From Flavitalea plasmicola (GTDB taxonomy: Bacteria > Bacteroidota > Bacteroidia > Chitinophagales > Chitinophagaceae), in the NCBI RefSeq assembly GCF_030546645.1, contig NZ_JAUOTO010000007.1, forward strand, positions 434,001 through 498,000: a stretch of 64,000 nucleotides of DNA, given 5' to 3'. Under the pieces are notes generated by a model. The model saw nothing but the letters and a program-made list of their open reading frames with translations. It had not been told where the DNA came from and made no database searches. This document shows positions 41,525 through 51,046 of this stretch, piece after piece. Within the stretch, counting starts at the first letter, position 1. Every line of letters begins with the position of its first letter. Made by a program: the position numbers and the translations under genes.

Positions 41525-42418
41525 ATGACTGACAAAGCATCCCTTCTTTTCCGGGACATACGGCAAGGCAATTCCCGGGCACTGGCCCGGGGCATCTCGT
41601 ATATAGAAAATGAAGTCACGGACTTCTTTGCTCAATTGCAGGACCAGCCGCCTTTTCCCGGATCCATCATTGGCATCACCGGCCCCCCCGGCGCCGGAAA
41701 AAGCACCCTCGTGGATGGGATGATCGGAGCGTTTATCGATGCAAAAAAAAAGATCGCCGTCCTCTGCGTGGACCCCTCCTCCTTTTTCCATTCCGGTGCG
41801 CTCCTGGGCGACCGCATCCGCATGAGTGAATGGTACAATCACCCCGATGTGTTCATCCGCTCCCTGTCTTCCCGCGGAACATTGGGAGGCCTGCACCCAG
41901 GCATTGTCAATATAACAGAGCTGCTGAAGGCCGGCGGCTTCGATCACATACTGATAGAAACGGTAGGAGTGGGACAGAATGAAATAGAGATCGCCGCACT
42001 GGCCGATATTACCCTGGTCGTGCTGGTACCCGAGGCGGGTGATGAGATCCAGGCCATGAAAGCAGGTCTGATGGAGATCGGCGATATCTTCGTCGTGAAT
42101 AAAAGCGACCGGCCCGACGCGGATCTTTTCGCCAGGCAGCTCCGGCTCATGCTCTCCCGGCCGGGGCGGGAACCAATCGTCATGAAGACCATCGCATCCG
42201 AAAAAAAGGGGCTCCAGGAATTGATCCGCCAGCTGCAACAGCAGCTGCAGCAGCCTTTCACTTCCGATAAAAAGTACTGGCTGCTCACGGAAAGGGCCTT
42301 GCAACTGATCAGCCGGCGCCGCATGCAGGACATCGACCGTGAAGCGATGACCCAAAAGATCAGGGAGCTGTCAGCCGCCGGAAACTTCAACCTTTACCAG
42401 TTTATTGCCGGTTACTGA
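41525..42418 (+). CDS. meaB: Methylmalonyl-CoA mutase-associated GTPase MeaB/ArgK
   Basis: A 297-residue G3E-type GTPase that guards and repairs methylmalonyl-CoA mutase in propionate/succinyl-CoA metabolism. P-loop GITGPPGAGKSTLVDG (residues 43-58), VDPSS, Switch II ETVGVGQNEIEI, and NKSDRPDAD (the guanine-specific NKxD). The mutase genes are not in the window. ATG 41525 follows the promoter directly; a longer N-terminus from 41486 would lie inside it. It overlaps the convergent glycosyltransferase gene by 17 nt. Confidence 0.94.
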   Translation: MTDKASLLFRDIRQGNSRALARGISYIENEVTDFFAQLQDQPPFPGSIIGITGPPGAGKSTLVDGMIGAFIDAKKKIAVLCVDPSSFFHSGALLGDRIRMSEWYNHPDVFIRSLSSRGTLGGLHPGIVNITELLKAGGFDHILIETVGVGQNEIEIAALADITLVVLVPEAGDEIQAMKAGLMEIGDIFVVNKSDRPDADLFARQLRLMLSRPGREPIVMKTIASEKKGLQELIRQLQQQLQQPFTSDKKYWLLTERALQLISRRRMQDIDREAMTQKIRELSAAGNFNLYQFIAGY

Positions 42419-43421
42419 TAGACAGCAGGTATTCCTTCAATTTTATGGGGCTTATATCCCGCATACATGCACAGTCATGTACGCCCGGACAGCCCTTGCA
42501 GGGCCCTTCCAGGGAGAAGACCATTGCCTTGGGTCCCAGTGGCGCCCAGCGCTCGGGATGGATAGGCCGTAAGGGAGGAAATAGCCCCAATGCGTGGATA
42601 CCCACGGCTGCGGCTACGTGCAAAGGACCAGTGCCGGAAGCCAGCAACCCGTCTGCCCGGGCAATAAAAGCCAGGAACTGCGGCAGGCTTAGCTTTCCCA
42701 CGAGATCCGTCACGGTCGGACACGCTTTCAGCAGCGGCTCCAATGCCGCCCGTTCCGCCGGCATACCCGTAACGAAGATCTTAAATCCTTCGGGAGGTAG
42801 CATTTTCACCAGCCGTATGAAATTATCGATGCCCCACTCTCTCCCATTCCCTCGGGATTTCGGGTGCAGAATGAGATTGAACCTTCCCTCGTCAAGCAGT
42901 CCGGCAACATCCGCCGGCAGAGGTGATAGCTTTGTCAGTCCATAATAACAGGGGATCTCCGCCAATTCATACAGGGGTTTGGCGCCCAGCACCGTCAGCA
43001 GACGGAGGTTGAGCTGGGCCTCATGATAGTGGGATTTCTTCCGGGACAGTCGCACCAGCTTATTACAGGTATACCAGTGATACGCCCGGTTGGTGGTACC
43101 GATACGGAGCTTGATACCCGCCTTTTTTGCCAGCCAGGCGATGGCCGGCATGGGAAGGACATGAATGATGGTATCGGCGCCCGTCGCCGCCAGCGCCCGG
43201 GCTTGTTCGGCCTCTTCCATCTCTTTCAGTTCGTCCCAATTGAGAAACGCATCCACATGCTTGCAGGCCCTGATGATCTCCTGCGTATAGTTGCTGCCGA
43301 GAAATATGATCCGCGACTGCGGATATAATTCCCTCAATACCCCTGCCACCGGCAGGGTCAGCACCACATCGCCGATAGCATCAGCACGGCTTACAATAAA
43401 CGTTCTGTTTTGATGGGACAT
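42402..43421 (-). CDS. Family 9 glycosyltransferase (heptosyltransferase-like)
   Basis: A 339-residue GT9 enzyme. N-terminal Rossmann: VSRADAIGDVVLTLPVAGVLRE with Asp13 as the proposed catalytic base, later ADTIIHVLPMPAIAWLAKKAGI and the donor-side NLILHPKSRGNGREWG and GTGPLHVAAAVGIHALGLF. Such enzymes transfer heptose or other sugars to the LPS core. A 19-nt gap follows the FkbM methyltransferase gene, and both look like one surface-glycan operon. Confidence 0.9.
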   Translation of the reverse strand: MSHQNRTFIVSRADAIGDVVLTLPVAGVLRELYPQSRIIFLGSNYTQEIIRACKHVDAFLNWDELKEMEEAEQARALAATGADTIIHVLPMPAIAWLAKKAGIKLRIGTTNRAYHWYTCNKLVRLSRKKSHYHEAQLNLRLLTVLGAKPLYELAEIPCYYGLTKLSPLPADVAGLLDEGRFNLILHPKSRGNGREWGIDNFIRLVKMLPPEGFKIFVTGMPAERAALEPLLKACPTVTDLVGKLSLPQFLAFIARADGLLASGTGPLHVAAAVGIHALGLFPPLRPIHPERWAPLGPKAMVFSLEGPCKGCPGVHDCACMRDISPIKLKEYLLSISNRQ

Positions 43422-43439
43422 ACCTTCTCTTTGTACGGC

Positions 43440-44141
43440 TCATGCCGTCTTCACGGCCGGCTTCTTGCCGATACTCTTTCTCACCTTCCGGAGCTTGACG
43501 CCGGTCTCCCGCCACCAGAGCTGGAAGGCTTCCCTCCAGTCAGTCGCCAATGTCCCTTCCCGGTAATAAACGGTATCCGTCCGGTTGATGAACCAGCGCT
43601 TATATCCATTGGAGGCCATCCAGGCGTTGATCTCTGGCAGGTAAGGATTGGAATACACTTTCCCATGCGTCTCCAGCGAAATGATGGCCGGCCGGCTCTT
43701 CATGTATTTCAGCACATACCATTCACAGCCCTCCGTATCCACGCTCAGCAAGTCGATGGTGCCATCATCTATCTCGTCGAACCTCACGCATGCTACGCTA
43801 AAAGTATCCTCGTTCTTCACGACATAGCTATCGTTGATCATCGCGGGACTGAAAGGCAGCGAAGTGGCAAACGTGGACTCACCCAGCTGCGCCAGCTCCA
43901 GCACGCCATGATGGTCGTAAATGGCGAAAGGATAAAGATGGACATGCGCATATTTACCGAATGCTTTTTCAATCGCGGCGATATTCTCCGGCCCCGGCTC
44001 CACCAGCGTGGTCCGGACACGATCCCTGGTAATAAAATCCAGGATATTCGACAGCTCAGGCGAATAAACCCCTACCTCGCAGACATGCTGGATAGGGACT
44101 CTCTTCAGCTTGCTTCTCTTATAAAGTTCATTGGAGACCAT
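43440..44141 (-). CDS. FkbM-family methyltransferase
   Basis: A 233-residue SAM-dependent methyltransferase. SAM site VCEVGVYSPELSNILDFITR, the acid motif VEPGPENIAAIEKAFG, IYDHHGVLELAQLGE and the catalytic region DLLSVDTEGCEWYVLKY (IDVEG variant) all match FkbM. These O-methylate sugars or other surface groups. It precedes the GT9 gene on the same strand, suggesting LPS or capsule decoration. Terminator-like hairpin of the preceding gene at 44182-44215. Confidence 0.88.
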   Translation of the reverse strand: MVSNELYKRSKLKRVPIQHVCEVGVYSPELSNILDFITRDRVRTTLVEPGPENIAAIEKAFGKYAHVHLYPFAIYDHHGVLELAQLGESTFATSLPFSPAMINDSYVVKNEDTFSVACVRFDEIDDGTIDLLSVDTEGCEWYVLKYMKSRPAIISLETHGKVYSNPYLPEINAWMASNGYKRWFINRTDTVYYREGTLATDWREAFQLWWRETGVKLRKVRKSIGKKPAVKTA

Positions 44142-44181
44142 ACGATCGGTTTATCTCACCATAAAAACATAAATATACGCA

Positions 44182-44215
44182 AAGAGGTCATCCGCCCAAC
44201 GGCGGACAACCTCTT
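44182..44215 (-). terminator. Hairpin after the small membrane protein gene
   Basis: Complementary arms AAGAGGT-ATCCGCC and GGCGGA-ACCTCTT (44182-44215) with two mismatches and a CAAC loop lie 15 nt after the stop at 44230. Read on the minus strand a weak T-rich tail follows. Confidence 0.5.
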
Positions 44216-44229
44216 CCTTATCAAATATA

Positions 44230-44454
44230 TTAATCTGCTTGGTTATGCTTCCACCAGCGATAGCCGATGAGGCCGAAAATAGCCAGAGGGGTAAAAGCCA
44301 GATAAAGGATCCCTTTATTTAAAGCCTTGGCAGGCCTTTCGCCCAATTGTTGCGCAGACCGCGTACAAATGGAGCACTGCGCCTCCACGCGGACAGAGCC
44401 CGTCGTCAACAAAAAGAAAAGGATTATAAAAAACACCCGTCTGTGTCTCATCAT
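44230..44454 (-). CDS. Small membrane protein with CxxC
   Basis: A 74-residue protein with a signal-anchor (VFFIILFFLLTTGSVRVEA), a CSICTRSAQQLGERPAKALNKGILYLA region, and a second membrane span (ILYLAFTPLAIFGLIGYRW). This sequence type is conserved in Bacteroidota as a short membrane protein of unknown function. The CxxC could bind a metal or be redox active. A minus-strand TAACTTTG -7 element (44472-44479) is 18-25 nt upstream. Confidence 0.7.
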   Translation of the reverse strand: MMRHRRVFFIILFFLLTTGSVRVEAQCSICTRSAQQLGERPAKALNKGILYLAFTPLAIFGLIGYRWWKHNQAD

Positions 44455-44471
44455 AACTACCTCCTTTTGAC

Positions 44472-44479
44472 CAAAGTTA
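44472..44479 (-). promoter_or_regulatory. -7 element of the small membrane protein gene
   Basis: Complement of CAAAGTTA gives TAACTTTG, an exact -7 match close to the ATG at 44454. Confidence 0.6.
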
Positions 44480-44521
44480 CGACATAATTCAATCCCTGCC
44501 GTCCCCGCACGCCGCCGCTGG

Positions 44522-46330
44522 TTACGCCTCCGTCTTCATCGCAGTCTGGCGTCTCTTGCGTTCGTTCTCGTCGAGGATCGTCTTGCGCAGGCGTATCTTC
44601 TTCGGCGTCACTTCGATACACTCATCCTGCTGAATGTATTCCATGCACTCTTCCAGGGTCATTTGCTTTCTGGGGATGATACGGACGGAGTCGTCGCTGC
44701 CGCTGGCACGCATGTTGGTCAGCTTCTTGCCTTCCGTAGCGTTAACGATCAGGTCGCCCGGCTTGATATGCTCGGCAATGATCTGCCCGACATAGACCTC
44801 CTCGCCCGGATCGACGAAGAAAGTACCACGGTCCTGCAATTTATCGATGGAATAGGCCGTCGTCTTCTCCTGGTTCTTGGAAAGCAATACGCCGTTGTTC
44901 CTGCCGGGGATGGGACCTTTCCATGGCTTATATTCCAGGAAACGGTGCGCCATAACAGCTTCACCGGCTGTATTGGTCAGCATATTGCTACGCAGACCGA
45001 TCAGACCCCGGGAAGGGATCTCGAATTCAAGGTGCTGCATGTCGCCCTTGCTTTCCATTACGAGCATCTCGCCCTTGCGCTGCGTCACCATATCGATGAC
45101 CTTTCCGCTGTAATCGCCCGGTACGTCCACTACTAATATTTCAAAAGGCTCATGCTTCTTGCCATTGATCTCCTTCACCAGCACCTGGGGCTGGCCCACG
45201 GTAAGCTCAAAGCCTTCACGACGCATGGTCTCGATGAGGATACCCAGGTGAAGGATCCCACGTCCGTACACCAGGAAGCTATCCGCACTGTCCGTATCCT
45301 CTACGCGCAGGGCCAGGTTCTTTTCCGTCTCTTTTATCAGCCGGTCACGAAGGTGACGGGAGGTAACGAACTTGCCATCCTTACCGAAGAAAGGCGAGTT
45401 GTTGATACCGAACAGCATGCTCATCGTAGGCTCGTCTACGCTGATCACCGGCAATGCTTCCGGATTCTCCGCGTCGGCGATGGTATCCCCGATATTGAAG
45501 TCTTCCAATCCGACCACAGCGCAGATATCGCCCGCCATGACCTCGGCAGCCTTCTTCTTACCCATGCCCATGAAAGTATATAATTCTTTTACCTTGCTGC
45601 GCTTGATGACACCATCGGCTTGCATCAGGGCAATGTTCTGACCTTCCTTGATAGAGCCCCTTGCTACCTTTCCCACCGCGATACGGCCCAGGAAAGACGA
45701 ATAGTCCAGCGAAGTGATCTGCATCTGCAACGGACCTTCCGACACCTTCGGAGCAGGTACATATTGCAGGATACCATCCAGCAAAGGCGTAATATCCTCA
45801 CATTGCTCGTTCTTGCTGTTGAACCAGCCATTCTTGCCGCTGCCATAGAACGTGGGGAAGTCCAACTGTTCTTCCGTAGCGTCCAGGTTGAAGAAAAGTT
45901 CAAATACAGCATCATGCACCTCGTCAGGACGACAGTTGGGCTTGTCGACCTTATTGATCACCACAATAGGTTTCAGGTTCAGGTGCAGGGCCTTCTGAAG
46001 GACAAAACGCGTCTGCGGCATCGGACCCTCGAAGGCATCCACCAGCAGCAGCACCCCGTCCGCCATTTTCAGCACCCGCTCTACCTCACCACCGAAGTCA
46101 GAGTGACCCGGTGTATCGATCACATTGATCTTTACACCCTTATATTCCACCGCAGCATTCTTGCTGAAGATGGTGATACCCCTTTCCCTTTCCAGGTCGT
46201 TGCTGTCCATGATTAACTCCCCCGTCTCCTGGTTATCACGGAATACGTGGGTGGCATGTAAGATCCTGTCTACCAGGGTAGTCTTACCATGGTCAACGTG
46301 CGCGATGATTGCTATATTTCTGATTTCCAT
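44522..46330 (-). CDS. typA: Ribosome-associated GTPase TypA/BipA
   Basis: A 602-residue translational GTPase that acts on the ribosome under stress and low temperature. G1 [15 protein letters not shown] (residues 8-22), G2 region ERERGITI, G3 [16 protein letters not shown], and [13 protein letters not shown] contain the usual motifs; EF2-like domains III-V and the C-terminal domain follow ([20 protein letters not shown]). ATG 46330. The gene has a structured leader with a promoter at about 46484, see next entry. Confidence 0.96.
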   Translation of the reverse strand: MEIRNIAIIAHVDHGKTTLVDRILHATHVFRDNQETGELIMDSNDLERERGITIFSKNAAVEYKGVKINVIDTPGHSDFGGEVERVLKMADGVLLLVDAFEGPMPQTRFVLQKALHLNLKPIVVINKVDKPNCRPDEVHDAVFELFFNLDATEEQLDFPTFYGSGKNGWFNSKNEQCEDITPLLDGILQYVPAPKVSEGPLQMQITSLDYSSFLGRIAVGKVARGSIKEGQNIALMQADGVIKRSKVKELYTFMGMGKKKAAEVMAGDICAVVGLEDFNIGDTIADAENPEALPVISVDEPTMSMLFGINNSPFFGKDGKFVTSRHLRDRLIKETEKNLALRVEDTDSADSFLVYGRGILHLGILIETMRREGFELTVGQPQVLVKEINGKKHEPFEILVVDVPGDYSGKVIDMVTQRKGEMLVMESKGDMQHLEFEIPSRGLIGLRSNMLTNTAGEAVMAHRFLEYKPWKGPIPGRNNGVLLSKNQEKTTAYSIDKLQDRGTFFVDPGEEVYVGQIIAEHIKPGDLIVNATEGKKLTNMRASGSDDSVRIIPRKQMTLEECMEYIQQDECIEVTPKKIRLRKTILDENERKRRQTAMKTEA

Positions 46331-46651
46331 AATGTTATCTTTCTCCGGCCAAACCTGGCCTACCTGTTCTGTCCGTCGGTGGTGATTCGCGCTTCAAATC
46401 CTTCTCAAAATATTGATCTTCAGCACGAAACATCTATTTGTCTGGCCGTTCGGCCAAACCGACTACCCGTCGGTTTAAAGCCGCAAAAGTACGTCAAAAC
46501 ACCCGAACTTCCTAGCTTAAACGAACCTTTGGACGGAAATAACACAAAAAACACATAGCATCTGTCCGATCCCCCTGAAAAAGATGGACCTTTTCCCTTC
46601 GTTACCGTATTATATGCCCCCTATTTTATAAATTCAGGCCAAATTTGAGTC
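46331..46651. other. Divergent region with the structured typA leader
   Basis: On the minus strand TACTTTTG (complement of 46484-46491) is an exact -7 element, placing the start of typA mRNA near 46478. Its leader (about 148 nt) begins with a perfect eight-pair hairpin (46456-46476) directly followed by TGGCCG/CGGCCA (46443-46456). The last 100 bases before the plus-strand hydrolase gene hold CAAATTTG, close to a -7 element. No gene. Confidence 0.6.
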
Positions 46652-47701
46652 ATGCGTAAAAAATGGTTGTTGCTAATTCCTGTTCTGCTTATCATTCTTT
46701 ACCTGCTCGGCCCCAGCCCTTCCACCCCCGTCTACCGGCAGGAGATGCCCGTCGTACCTGCTGCACCGGTAGCCCTGGAAACCTATATCCGTGACAATGA
46801 AGCGCAGCACAAACTAAAGCCCGACAATGAAGCCCGCATCGTTTGGGCCAACGATTCGGCAAAGTCCCCCACGGAATATGCCATCGTCTACCTCCATGGC
46901 TTTTCAGCCAGCCAGGGAGAAGGCGATCCGGTACACCGCTATATCGCCCAACGCTATGGTTGTAACCTCTACCTCTCCCGTATGGCGGAACACGGCATCG
47001 ATACCACAGAGGCCATGGTGAACCTCACGGCTGACGAATATTGGGAGTCCGCCAAACAAGCCCTGGCCATCGGGGAACAACTGGGCAAAAAGGTGATCCT
47101 TATGGGCACCTCCACGGGCGGAAGCTTTGCCCTGCAGTTGGCAGCCGCCTATCCCGATAAGGTCACCGCGCTGATCCTGATGTCACCCAACATCGCCATC
47201 AACGATCCCAATGCCTGGGTAGCGAATAACCACTGGGGCCTCCAGGTCGCCCATATGGTGACAGGCTCCCCTTACATCGTCAGCAAGGAAGACTTCGGCC
47301 CGCTCTATCGACAGTATTGGTATCCAAAATATCGTTCGGAAGCCGTCGTAGCCCTCGAAGAATACCTGGAGACGGCGATGGTAAAGAAAACATTTGAAAA
47401 GGTCCGGCAGCCAGTGGCCATGTTATACTACTACAAGGATAAGATCCACCAGGACAGCACCGTGAAAGTGTCCGCCTCCCTGGAAATGTTCGATCAGCTG
47501 GGTACACCCGCTAACCTTAAATACAAACAGCCTGTTCCCGAAGCAGGCAGCCATGTCATCGGCTCTTCCATTCGCAGCCATGATGTCGAAAGCGTGAAAA
47601 AAGGCATCGACCATTTCATGACGGCGATCCTTCATCTGTCGCCCATTCCCCACACACCCGATCTGCTGGCAGCTAAACCACAGACAATGAATACACATTA
47701 G
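46652..47701 (+). CDS. Membrane-anchored alpha/beta hydrolase
   Basis: A 349-residue protein with an N-terminal membrane anchor (LLLIPVLLIILYLLGPS) and an alpha/beta-hydrolase fold. Nucleophile elbow GTSTGG (MGTSTGGSFALQL) and the HGF oxyanion motif (VYLHGFSASQGEGD) are visible; the catalytic His is probably in EAGSHVIGSSIRS. The overall order resembles carboxylesterases/monoglyceride lipases. Substrate unknown. Single gene; the following lipid kinase starts 53 nt later. Confidence 0.85.
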   Translation: MRKKWLLLIPVLLIILYLLGPSPSTPVYRQEMPVVPAAPVALETYIRDNEAQHKLKPDNEARIVWANDSAKSPTEYAIVYLHGFSASQGEGDPVHRYIAQRYGCNLYLSRMAEHGIDTTEAMVNLTADEYWESAKQALAIGEQLGKKVILMGTSTGGSFALQLAAAYPDKVTALILMSPNIAINDPNAWVANNHWGLQVAHMVTGSPYIVSKEDFGPLYRQYWYPKYRSEAVVALEEYLETAMVKKTFEKVRQPVAMLYYYKDKIHQDSTVKVSASLEMFDQLGTPANLKYKQPVPEAGSHVIGSSIRSHDVESVKKGIDHFMTAILHLSPIPHTPDLLAAKPQTMNTH

Positions 47702-47754
47702 CGTTCCAACATTAGCCGGAATATTCGATCTTTGCCCCGGAAATAATATATCGA

Positions 47755-48627
47755 GTGGTTGCAAGAAAAATAATTTTCCTTATCAATCCTATCTCCGGCA
47801 CACGCGGCAAATCCTCCCTTAAGGAGCTGATCACCCGCAGGACAAAGGAACGGCACATCGATTTCGATATCCTTCCCACCAATGCGGAAGGCAAATACGA
47901 TCTTTTACCCACGCTGATCGAAAGGGAGAAAGTGACAGACGTCGTCATCTGTGGAGGCGATGGCACCATCAACGCTGTGGCAGCCACCTTACAAGGCAAC
48001 CCCGTCCGGGTCGGCATTATCCCGATGGGATCCGGCAATGGACTGGCCTTCGCAGCAAAAATTCCCAAAGACCCGTCCAAAGCGCTGGATATCGTTTTCA
48101 CCGGCAAAGCTTCCCCGATCGACGGTTTTATGATCAACGAAAGCTTTTCCTGCATGCTATGCGGCATTGGCTTCGACGCACAGGTGGCGCATTCCTTCGC
48201 CCAGCAGCCGACAAGAGGACTGCAGACCTATGTAAGGGTCACTCTCCGGCATTTCTTCTCCGGTAAATGCTGGCCCTTCGAGATCGACCTTCCCACGGAA
48301 AAGCTCCATGCCGAAGCTTTCTTCATCAGTATAGCCAATGCCAACCAGTTCGGCAACCACTTCACCATCGCTCCCCGGGCACGGCTCGACGACGGCCTGT
48401 TAGACATCGTCATCGTAAAAAAAATGAATAAGCTCCACACCCTGCTGTCCGTCCTCCGCCAGGTAATGGGCAGCCGGCCCAAAAATATCCTCTATTTCCA
48501 AACACCCACTTTACGCATCGTCAACAGGGACCTCGCACCCTTACACATTGACGGCGATCCCCAGGCAACTGCACCGGAATTTAACATCCGCATCCTGCCG
48601 AAAATAATTCAGCTGATACAGCCTTGA
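47755..48627 (+). CDS. Diacylglycerol kinase family lipid kinase (YegS-like)
   Basis: A 290-residue DAGK-catalytic domain protein. Active-site motifs: IFLINPISGTRGKSSLK, VICGGDGTINAVAATL, IIPMGSGNGLAFAAKIP, with the C-terminal IVNRDLAPLHIDGDP. It phosphorylates diacylglycerol, or a related lipid such as sphingosine-like bases, in this lineage. The GTG at 47755 is used as start; no upstream ATG in frame fits. Confidence 0.88.
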   Translation: MVARKIIFLINPISGTRGKSSLKELITRRTKERHIDFDILPTNAEGKYDLLPTLIEREKVTDVVICGGDGTINAVAATLQGNPVRVGIIPMGSGNGLAFAAKIPKDPSKALDIVFTGKASPIDGFMINESFSCMLCGIGFDAQVAHSFAQQPTRGLQTYVRVTLRHFFSGKCWPFEIDLPTEKLHAEAFFISIANANQFGNHFTIAPRARLDDGLLDIVIVKKMNKLHTLLSVLRQVMGSRPKNILYFQTPTLRIVNRDLAPLHIDGDPQATAPEFNIRILPKIIQLIQP

Positions 48628-48814
48628 CCATTGTTGCATCGGGCTGCCATCTTACAATTTGTCGTTCCCGGGGCGCAATCATTCTCTTGAAAACGAACAT
48701 ACGCAGTAGCATATACGAACAGTGTATATAAATTGAGTCTGTAAAAGCAGCAATAGTTAATCCTATAAAGAGTTTGAGAACGGAGTAAATAGATGTCGCC
48801 CGTAAATGAATGCA

Positions 48815-51046
48815 CTATTGGCCCTTTGCAAATTCCCTGAACCGTCCAAAACTCTTTTGATTCTCCAGGTTATCCAGGGAGCTGATGATATTCAGCTTCT
48901 CCTGGGTGGTAAGATGGAAATTGAGCGCAGCCCCCGCGTCTTCCGACTTGGGCGCATATTGGAACACCAGCTTGTGGAATGGAAATCCCATGCCGCTTTG
49001 CGCCAGGCTCAGTAAGTCATCCTGGTTGTATTCCTGCATCTTGTACCAGTTGTCCTGCAGCAATAACACCGGCTTGGTAATGATCTCGGTGACATTCACG
49101 GACTCATAAGGATTCTCCCAGCCGCCGGTCTTACGATCCCGTATCTGCAGCAGGACCACCCCGCTGGTGTTCTCCTGCATCCATTCCCGGAAAGCATTCA
49201 GGAACCGTATGGCATTCATCTCGCCAAAATTATCCCGGAATCCGGCATCCATCACATCGATCACCGGGACAGTAGGCAGCCAGACATTCGGCAATACATA
49301 GGGGAAAGTAGCATTCATACGCAGGGCGGTCAGCAGCCGCAGGTTCTCAGGACCCTGCCGGGCAAACAAGGCCCCGAAGTCCACGGCATCCGGGTCCATG
49401 CCGGGCAGCTTGCTGCTGTCAAAACGTGGCCGCATTAAAAAGCTGACAGGCTGGCTGCTGATGATCAATGCCCGGCTGTCGCGGGTAATGACAGGATTGA
49501 AGAACATCAGCGGCACCCTCGCCGCCGCCTCATCCACGGCAATGTCCTTCATCTGCCGGTTCAGCACCCCCTCGGTATTGGCATTCAGCTTTTGCTCGAA
49601 GGCGTAACCTCTGTCCTTGATGTATTCATAATCGCCCACCTTGAATTTCTGCGCCGGCGAAGCAAGGTCTCTCGCCACAAAAGAAGAGAACAGGGTGTTC
49701 AGCAGGTCGCCGGAAATGTCGTCCACGTAATGCCTGTCCTGCAGACGGATCGCCGCATTGCCGGCCTCCTTCATGCGTGAAAGCTCCCTGAAATAAGCAG
49801 CCCCCAGCATCCCTCCCGAAGCGCCCGTGATCAGGAACGTCTTGCGCATCAGCTTGCCTCCGCAGAGGCTATCCAGCCGCTGCAATATGCTCATGGTGAA
49901 AGTAGCGCTGCGATTGCCGCCGCCGCTGGTGTTCACCAGAAAAAGCACCGGCTTCGCCTCCGTTTGCCGGGCTTTCCAGCGCTCCAGGATCTTCAGCATG
50001 TTCGCCTTGTCGGCAGCGACATGCTGGGCCGAACACAGTTCCAATAAGGTCAGCTTATCATACAATGGCCGGTTCTCCTCATTGGTATAGTTCAGCCCAT
50101 ACGCCTTATTGGTAGGATCGATGACATTAAATCGGTACAACAGGTTCAGCACCAGGAACACCACAACAAAGAAGGGCATGCTCCAGCTCTGAAGAAAGTA
50201 GGTAAAGGCGCCGGAAAGGGATATCAGGATAGCAAAGAAGATCAGGATGCTGGCTGCTGCCGGCAGCTGGAAAAAACGGCTGTCCATGAAAAACCCCACG
50301 GCGATCAAAAATATGAACGCCACGAAAATAGACAGCACCGCAGAAATGTGGTGGCGGTTGAATATATTCTCGATGAAGTCCTTGCTATAATGGGAGACAT
50401 CGCGCGTCTTCCTGATCGTGGTAGGCGAATTCATATACCATTTCACCCGCATCAGCCGGCTCTCATTGAGCTTTACCTCCTCCTTGCGGAACTGTGACTT
50501 GAAAAGCCTGGGATTGCTGATCACAGGCGTCATCCGCCTGATGATACTCTTGTCGGCACCGAAAAAATACAGCAGCGACACGACAATGATGAACATAAAA
50601 CCCAGCATGAACCCCATGCTGAGCCAAATGATCCGGCCCGCAGGAAGCAATTCCTTGGTGCTGCTGAACTGCACCGCCTTTATACAATAGAATATCAAAA
50701 AGAACAGGGGCAGGATGGCATTGTTGATGCAATATTTCAGAAAAGGTTTGGTCGTAGTGGCCAGGAACCTGAAATGACGGCAAAAAAGAATGAACGTGGT
50801 GATATTCCAGCTCATGATAAAGATGCCTGTTGCCAATCCCACAATGGCAAAGCTGGCCCAGCTCACTTCTCCAAGATATTCCGGCGAGAGGAAAAGGGCT
50901 GCTGCACCATAACTTTTCATAAATCCGCCGTTCAACGTACTGAACAGAATGAACCAAAACACCAGCAGCACCTGGAACTTCTTAATGTGCAGCAACAGCA
51001 GTTGTACAGGGAAGAAATGATAGATCGATTTAAGCGTACGCATCAT
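48815..51046 (-). CDS. Patatin-like phospholipase with large membrane domain
   Basis: A 743-residue protein. About seven membrane spans lie in residues 24-300 (with two cytoplasmic stretches), and a patatin-like catalytic half begins near 365. The oxyanion hole GGGNRS is at 375-380, nucleophile S410 in GASGG (408-412) and the catalytic Asp in DAG at 600-602. Patatin enzymes hydrolyse acyl chains of phospholipids. The fusion of a long membrane domain to patatin is unusual; compare canonical patatins of about 300 residues. It starts four bases inside the stop of the heme A synthase gene, so translation is coupled. Confidence 0.8.
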   Translation of the reverse strand: MMRTLKSIYHFFPVQLLLLHIKKFQVLLVFWFILFSTLNGGFMKSYGAAALFLSPEYLGEVSWASFAIVGLATGIFIMSWNITTFILFCRHFRFLATTTKPFLKYCINNAILPLFFLIFYCIKAVQFSSTKELLPAGRIIWLSMGFMLGFMFIIVVSLLYFFGADKSIIRRMTPVISNPRLFKSQFRKEEVKLNESRLMRVKWYMNSPTTIRKTRDVSHYSKDFIENIFNRHHISAVLSIFVAFIFLIAVGFFMDSRFFQLPAAASILIFFAILISLSGAFTYFLQSWSMPFFVVVFLVLNLLYRFNVIDPTNKAYGLNYTNEENRPLYDKLTLLELCSAQHVAADKANMLKILERWKARQTEAKPVLFLVNTSGGGNRSATFTMSILQRLDSLCGGKLMRKTFLITGASGGMLGAAYFRELSRMKEAGNAAIRLQDRHYVDDISGDLLNTLFSSFVARDLASPAQKFKVGDYEYIKDRGYAFEQKLNANTEGVLNRQMKDIAVDEAAARVPLMFFNPVITRDSRALIISSQPVSFLMRPRFDSSKLPGMDPDAVDFGALFARQGPENLRLLTALRMNATFPYVLPNVWLPTVPVIDVMDAGFRDNFGEMNAIRFLNAFREWMQENTSGVVLLQIRDRKTGGWENPYESVNVTEIITKPVLLLQDNWYKMQEYNQDDLLSLAQSGMGFPFHKLVFQYAPKSEDAGAALNFHLTTQEKLNIISSLDNLENQKSFGRFREFAKGQ

